Source of the DNA: Muribaculaceae bacterium
Lineage (GTDB): Bacteria > Bacteroidota > Bacteroidia > Bacteroidales > Muribaculaceae
Length of the DNA: 48,173 bases
Assembly: GCA_022509045.1 (NCBI GenBank)
Contig: JAFLTZ010000005.1
Coordinates: 1 to 48,173 of the forward strand
Direction: 5' to 3'
Below the pieces are notes generated by a model, which made no database searches, was not told the origin of the DNA, and saw nothing but the letters and a program-made list of their open reading frames with translations. This document shows positions 44,169 through 48,173 of the stretch, piece by piece (the first letter of the stretch is position 1; every line of letters starts with the position of its first letter). The position numbers and the translations under genes are program-made.

Positions 44169-44426
44169 ATGTCGAAAATTATTTCATTTAATGAACTTCG
44201 TCGAATTAAAGATAGCTTACCTGATGGATCTATGCATAAAATTGCAGATCAGTTAAATGTGACTGTTCAAACAGTGCGTAACTATTTTGGTGGCAGTAAC
44301 TACGAATTTGGTAAAAATCAGGGCGTTCATATTGAACCGGGACCTGATGGGGGTATAGTTGTTCTTGATGATACTACCATTTACGATATGGCAATTCAAA
44401 TCCTCGAGGAACAAAATTCAAAATAA
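44169..44426 (+). CDS. Small helix-turn-helix DNA-binding protein
   Basis: An 85-aa protein with an N-terminal helix-turn-helix (SMHKIADQLNVTVQTVRNYF, residues 21-40) followed by GGSNYEFGKNQGVHIEPGPD and a C-terminal helix. Near-identical small proteins occur across Bacteroidales and are annotated simply as DNA-binding; the target genes are unknown. It sits alone, with a possible hairpin after it. Confidence 0.8.
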   Translation: MSKIISFNELRRIKDSLPDGSMHKIADQLNVTVQTVRNYFGGSNYEFGKNQGVHIEPGPDGGIVVLDDTTIYDMAIQILEEQNSK

Positions 44427-44458
44427 AAAACAAAATTCAGCTGAAATGAAAAATAGAA

Positions 44459-44486
44459 GGGGCTGCAATAACTGTTTGCAGTCCCT
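44459..44486 (+). terminator. Hairpin after the small HTH gene
   Basis: GGGCTGCAA (44460-44468) pairs with TTGCAGTCCC (44476-44485) with one bulged T. It is between the HTH stop codon and the next ATG at 44519; there is no U-run, so it may also be a leader structure of the downstream gene. Confidence 0.45.
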
Positions 44487-44518
44487 GACTATATGTATAT
44501 GAAATAGATAACAAAAAT

Positions 44519-45601
44519 ATGAAGATTGTCAGATATTTAATGGGAGCATTGTTGATTCTTGGGAATGCGGTATCGGCATATCCTTGTACATCGGCAATTA
44601 TTTCAAGCTCTGTGTCGAAAACGGGGCGTCCTATATTGTGGAAACACCGCGATACAGGAGAAGAAAATAACAAAGTGGAGCGTATAGAAGCTACAGAATC
44701 AACGATGGCCTATGTGGCACTTTATAATGCATCGGATTCTGCATGTTCAGAAGCATGGATGGGAATGAATAGTGCCGGTTTTGCCATTATGAACACCGCT
44801 TCATATAATCTGAAAAATGATACTGTAAACATTATGGATGGTGAAGGACTGATAATGGCGGAGGCTCTTGGCGTGTGTGTTACGGTAGATGATTTTGAAA
44901 AATTTCTCATTGCGCACTCAAAACCACTTCATGTAGAAGCCAATTTCGGAGTAATAGATGCAGAGGGTAATGGTGCATATTTCGAGACTGACAACTACGC
45001 ATTTCAGCGATATAATCTGAGTGATTCACCTTCGGGAGTGCTTATTCGCACTAATTATTCACATTCAGGGCGCAAAGATGAGGGATACGGATATATTCGT
45101 GAAGTGAATGCACATTATTTTTTAGATAAAGCGGCAGTAGAGAAAAATGTGTCGCCTGAATTCCTTACGGAAACCGTTTCACGCACATTCTATCATTCTG
45201 TTTTTGAGAAAGATTTCACCAACAGTGGAGAATCTTGGATTATCGATCAGGATTTTATTCCACGGTACACTTCTACGGCAACTTGTGCAATAGAAGGCGG
45301 AACATTTCCGGTGATGTGGATAGGTATTGGTTATCCTCCGGCAAGTGAAATCAGGGCTGTGACAATGAATGCGCCTGTGCCGTCGGAACTGCGCGGCACG
45401 CTTCCGAACGGACATTCACCACTTTGCGACGCAGCCGTGGACGCAAAACACCGTGCATTTAAAATCAGTAGAGGTAATGGAGAAAAGTACATTTATTTGC
45501 CTGTTCTTTACAACAAATCGGGGGATGGTGCGGCTCAGATAGCGAAAAAGAAAAATCAGAAATACTACAAATCAGCAAGAAAAAGGTTAAATGCTAAATA
45601 A
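44519..45601 (+). CDS. Exported C45/choloylglycine-type Ntn hydrolase
   Basis: A 360-aa protein with a signal peptide and, right at the expected mature N terminus, Cys23 in the sequence YPCTSAIISSSV. Ntn hydrolases of the C45 and choloylglycine (bile-salt hydrolase) groups use an N-terminal Cys exposed by processing, with a following SKTGRPILWKHRDTGEENN-like segment where other members have a TxDGxxxxGRxxD pattern. Here it matches well. It would cut amide bonds in the periplasm or at the surface. The substrate (bile amides, N-acyl amino acids, peptides) is unknown. DUF486 follows after 8 bp. Confidence 0.82.
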   Translation: MKIVRYLMGALLILGNAVSAYPCTSAIISSSVSKTGRPILWKHRDTGEENNKVERIEATESTMAYVALYNASDSACSEAWMGMNSAGFAIMNTASYNLKNDTVNIMDGEGLIMAEALGVCVTVDDFEKFLIAHSKPLHVEANFGVIDAEGNGAYFETDNYAFQRYNLSDSPSGVLIRTNYSHSGRKDEGYGYIREVNAHYFLDKAAVEKNVSPEFLTETVSRTFYHSVFEKDFTNSGESWIIDQDFIPRYTSTATCAIEGGTFPVMWIGIGYPPASEIRAVTMNAPVPSELRGTLPNGHSPLCDAAVDAKHRAFKISRGNGEKYIYLPVLYNKSGDGAAQIAKKKNQKYYKSARKRLNAK

Positions 45602-45609
45602 GTGTAGGT

Positions 45610-45993
45610 ATGCTCACACGAATTCTTATTACTGTAGGTTTGTTGATAATATCTAATGTTTTCATGACTTTTGCATGGTATGGACATCTGAAGTTACAAC
45701 AAGCAGGCATAAGTTCAAATTGGCCGCTATATGTGGTTATTTTGGTTTCCTGGGGTATTGCTTTGGCCGAATATTCTTTTCAGATTCCTGCAAATCGGAT
45801 AGGATTTGTGGAAAATGGAGGACCATTCTCATTAATGCAGCTTAAAGTGATTCAGGAGTGCATCACATTGGTAATATTTACAATATTCACAATCGTGTTT
45901 TTTAAAGGCGAACAATTGCACTGGAATCATTTTGTGGCTTTTTTGTTGATTATAGCAGCGGTATATTTTGCTTTTTTGGATACAAACAAGTGA
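45610..45993 (+). CDS. DMT-family membrane protein (DUF486)
   Basis: A 127-aa protein with four membrane segments and the family signatures FMTFAWYGHLK, SWGIALAEYSFQIPANRIG and MQLKVIQECITLVIF. DUF486 members belong to the drug/metabolite transporter superfamily but have no defined substrate. Starts 8 bp after the hydrolase gene and ends one base before the next ATG, so the three genes may form an operon. Confidence 0.9.
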   Translation: MLTRILITVGLLIISNVFMTFAWYGHLKLQQAGISSNWPLYVVILVSWGIALAEYSFQIPANRIGFVENGGPFSLMQLKVIQECITLVIFTIFTIVFFKGEQLHWNHFVAFLLIIAAVYFAFLDTNK

Positions 45994-45994
45994 T

Positions 45995-46477
45995 ATGGAT
46001 GATATTCGAATAAGTGCGTCGTCATATGGCTGGTATGTAATAAAGGAATATCTCAAAAATAACTCATGGTGGGTGATACTCCTGATAATTTGCACAGCCA
46101 TAGCGTCGTTATTCGATTACAAATATATATTATTGGCATTTATGATTATACTCGTTGTGGTGCCGATGATTATGTCGATTGTATATTTTAAATATGTATT
46201 GCACCCGCTTGCGAGATATTCGATACTCCCGAAAAGCATGATGTTTGATATAAATGCAGAAACTATTGATATTGACATTCAAGATGCAGAAGGAAATGTG
46301 ACAGAATCTGTTCACTATACATTGGATGATTTTGATTCATTAAACGTAGATTCATCATTTTTGGCACTTCGCTACCGAGAATCGAAATATATTTATCTTG
46401 TATTGCCGCTAAAATCACTTTCAAACGATGTAATTTCATATATGGTAAGTAAATACATTCCATCGGTATTGAATTAA
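45995..46477 (+). CDS. Small membrane protein, YcxB-like
   Basis: A 160-aa protein with two membrane segments near residues 30-65 (WWVILLIICTAIASLF; ILLAFMIILVVVPMIMSIVYF) and a C-terminal soluble part with LDDFDSLNVDSSFLALRYRES. This order resembles YcxB-like proteins, whose role is unknown. ATG 45995 is preferred; it starts one base after the DUF486 stop codon. Assignment is tentative. Confidence 0.65.
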   Translation: MDDIRISASSYGWYVIKEYLKNNSWWVILLIICTAIASLFDYKYILLAFMIILVVVPMIMSIVYFKYVLHPLARYSILPKSMMFDINAETIDIDIQDAEGNVTESVHYTLDDFDSLNVDSSFLALRYRESKYIYLVLPLKSLSNDVISYMVSKYIPSVLN

Positions 46478-46481
46478 TTAC

Positions 46482-46489
46482 TAAATTTG
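46482..46489 (+). promoter_or_regulatory. Possible -7 box for the dedA-rpe genes
   Basis: TAAATTTG 21 bp before the ATG at 46510; no well-placed -33 box. Confidence 0.35.
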
Positions 46490-46509
46490 CAGAATAAAAT
46501 GGTTGATAT

Positions 46510-47160
46510 ATGAATGTTTTAGCAATATTTCAATGGTTTGAACAACATATCAATTACTGGACTATAACGTTTTTAATGACCATAGAAAGTTCGTTTATTC
46601 CGTTTCCGTCGGAGGTCGTGGTCCCTCCGGCTGCATATTTTGCGTGCGAAAACTCAGAATTAAATATATGCTTGGTGGCGCTCTTTGCAACAATCGGAGC
46701 CGTGTTGGGTGCTACTGTCAATTATTTTCTGTCGTTATGGATAGGACGTCCGTTGGTGTATAAATTTGCAAATAGTCGTTTCGGGCATATATGTCTGATA
46801 AATCAGAAAAAAGTGGAACAGGCCGAAGCCTATTTCGATAGGCACGGGGTCATCTCCACGTTTATTGGTAGATTAATACCCGCAGTGCGCCAATTGATAT
46901 CTATACCGGCAGGATTGGCACGTATGAATTTTGCTAAGTTTGTACTTTATACATCACTTGGAGCGGCTATATGGAATGTTGTGCTTTGTATTCTCGGATA
47001 TTGGTTGCACACGTTTGTGCCACGTGATGAACTATTTGCCCAAGTAGAACATTATAATTCATATTTGAATTATGGAGGATATGCCCTCGGTGTGATTATT
47101 GTTATGTTTATTGCATACAATTTATTGAAAAAACAACCAAAACAAGATACTGGATCATGA
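46510..47160 (+). CDS. DedA-family membrane protein
   Basis: A 216-aa SNARE-associated/DedA (VTT) protein. It has the N-terminal re-entrant region FIPFPSEVVVPPAAYFA, the conserved GRLIPAVRQLISIPAGLARM segment with catalytically important arginine, and several membrane helices. DedA proteins are implicated in lipid-carrier flipping (undecaprenyl phosphate or phospholipid), membrane potential and drug tolerance. The rpe gene overlaps its end by 4 bp (ATGA). Confidence 0.9.
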   Translation: MNVLAIFQWFEQHINYWTITFLMTIESSFIPFPSEVVVPPAAYFACENSELNICLVALFATIGAVLGATVNYFLSLWIGRPLVYKFANSRFGHICLINQKKVEQAEAYFDRHGVISTFIGRLIPAVRQLISIPAGLARMNFAKFVLYTSLGAAIWNVVLCILGYWLHTFVPRDELFAQVEHYNSYLNYGGYALGVIIVMFIAYNLLKKQPKQDTGS

Positions 47161-47801
47161 TAATTTCTCCCTCATTACTTTCGGCTGATTTTGGAAATCT
47201 GAATGCTGATATTGAAATGATAAATAGTAGTGAAGCCGACTATTTGCATATCGATGTGATGGATGGCGTGTTTGTGCCGAATATATCATTTGGCTTTCCT
47301 GTGCTTAAGTATGTAAAAGCTGCGACTAAAAAGCCACTCGATGTGCATTTAATGATAATAGAGCCGCAAAAATTTACTGCGGAGGTGGCTGCTACCGGTG
47401 CTGAAATTATGACAGTCCATTACGAAGTATGTAATCACCTTGACAGAGTGATTCATCAAATTCATGAGGCAGGAATGAAAGCTGGAGTGTCTCTTAATCC
47501 GGCGACACCGGTCGGTATGCTCAAAGATGTGATATCTGATATTGATGTGGTATTGCTTATGTCGGTAAATCCTGGTTTTGGCGGACAGAAATTTATTCCA
47601 TACGTTCTTGACAAGGTAGCAGAATTGCGAGCAATGATTGATAATGCCGGAGCGAAAACTATTATAGAGGTTGATGGGGGTGTAAATCTTAAAACAGGAG
47701 CACAACTTGCGGCTGCCGGGGCAGATATGCTTGTGGCGGGCAATTTTGTTTTCAGTGCCGAGAATCCGATTGCAACAATCGCAGAACTAAAAAAATTATA
47801 G
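47157..47801 (+). CDS. rpe: Ribulose-phosphate 3-epimerase
   Basis: Rpe interconverts ribulose-5-phosphate and xylulose-5-phosphate in the pentose-phosphate pathway. The 214-aa TIM barrel has SLLSADFGNL, the metal-site motif HIDVMDGVFVPNISFG, HLMI, VNPGFGGQKF and EVDGGVN. Length is normal. Translationally coupled to dedA by an ATGA overlap. Confidence 0.96.
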   Translation: MIISPSLLSADFGNLNADIEMINSSEADYLHIDVMDGVFVPNISFGFPVLKYVKAATKKPLDVHLMIIEPQKFTAEVAATGAEIMTVHYEVCNHLDRVIHQIHEAGMKAGVSLNPATPVGMLKDVISDIDVVLLMSVNPGFGGQKFIPYVLDKVAELRAMIDNAGAKTIIEVDGGVNLKTGAQLAAAGADMLVAGNFVFSAENPIATIAELKKL

Positions 47802-47864
47802 TCAATAAAACTTATATTGATATTTCGTGTTATATTAATAAAGACAAAATACAATATAATTATT

Positions 47865-48161
47865 ATGGCACAGTTTGAAGAATTAATAAAAGGGGATAAG
47901 CCGGTATTAGTTGATTTTTTTGCAACTTGGTGTGGTCCATGCAAAATGATGCATCCTATACTTGAAGAGTTAAAATCAAAAGTGGGGGATAAGATGAAAA
48001 TAATAAAAATAGATATTGATGAGTGTAGAGAGTTGGCTGATGACTACGATGTACAGGCTGTTCCGACTCTCATGCTTTTTAAGGATGGCAAAACAATGTG
48101 GCAACACACTGGAGTTCGAACGGCTAATGATTTATATAGCGAAATAGAGAAATTTCTATAA
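47865..48161 (+). CDS. Thioredoxin
   Basis: A 98-aa thioredoxin with the WCGPC active site at residues 25-29 (FFATWCGPCKM), the cis-proline region VPTLMLFKDGK, and a normal length. It reduces protein disulfides in the cytoplasm. ATG 47865 gives the standard MAQFEEL start; the longer frame from 47817 would add a non-conserved tail. The gene ends 12 bp before the window end. Confidence 0.93.
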   Translation: MAQFEELIKGDKPVLVDFFATWCGPCKMMHPILEELKSKVGDKMKIIKIDIDECRELADDYDVQAVPTLMLFKDGKTMWQHTGVRTANDLYSEIEKFL

Positions 48162-48173
48162 TTAAATATTGGC

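Overview
The window reads as AT-rich chromosomal backbone of a Bacteroidales bacterium. A gut Muribaculaceae-like genome is my best guess, but family level is inference. Evidence: recurrent Bacteroidetes promoters (-7 TAnnTTTG with -33 TTTG/TTG about 20 bp upstream), a complete moxR-DUF58-batABCDE cluster, lipoproteins and outer-membrane barrels, a histone H1-like Hc1 protein, DUF486, a PurF-like paralogue and a single-domain lysine-type SerA. I saw no tRNA, rRNA, CRISPR array or intact insertion sequence.

Layout. 1-6 kb (+): the 3' end of a BamA/Omp85-type barrel, rmuC, a nitroreductase, a DUF2520 dehydrogenase-like gene, a KdsC-type phosphatase, engB, recR and hflX, a compact housekeeping run. 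6.1-8.0 kb (-): an outer-membrane receptor gene that has apparently lost its middle, a small PF04020-type membrane protein and a PorT-like barrel. 8.1-14.6 kb (+): sufE, a POT-type transporter, murI, class I fumarase, tatA, tatC and a TM2 protein. 14.6-15.5 kb (-): fabD. 15.5-18.9 kb: a poorly conserved, AT-rich island with three unrecognised secreted or lipoprotein genes, GTGTCCCA repeats and relics of broken genes. 18.9-24.3 kb (+): a secreted EEP-fold enzyme; a PurF-like gene with zinc ABC binding-protein and ATPase genes but no permease; a RIC-like hemerythrin gene overlapping a LuxR-type regulator. 24.3-27.8 kb (-): an apparent MFS-serC-serA operon. 27.9-36.5 kb (-): the moxR/bat operon. 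36.6-40.7 kb (-): a membrane-anchored HU-LysM protein, a plain HU-like protein, a large lipoprotein and a CvfB-like RNA-binding protein. 40.8-48.2 kb (+): a DUF3298-like lipoprotein, rsmG, an MBL hydrolase, Hc1-like histone, PAP2 phosphatase, small HTH protein, secreted Ntn hydrolase, DUF486, a small membrane protein, DedA, rpe and thioredoxin.

How it works together. Most genes serve central functions: envelope assembly, recombination, serine, fatty-acid, fumarate and peptidoglycan metabolism, protein export and redox. The bat cluster is a coupled envelope VWA/TPR system driven by a MoxR ATPase. The most unusual items are the internally deleted receptor, the HU-transmembrane-LysM fusion that could bridge nucleoid and cell wall, the PurF-like protein lacking the glutaminase cysteine beside a permease-less zinc ABC pair, and the repeat- and relic-rich island at 15.6-18.9 kb. 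I found no clear new defence or mobile system.
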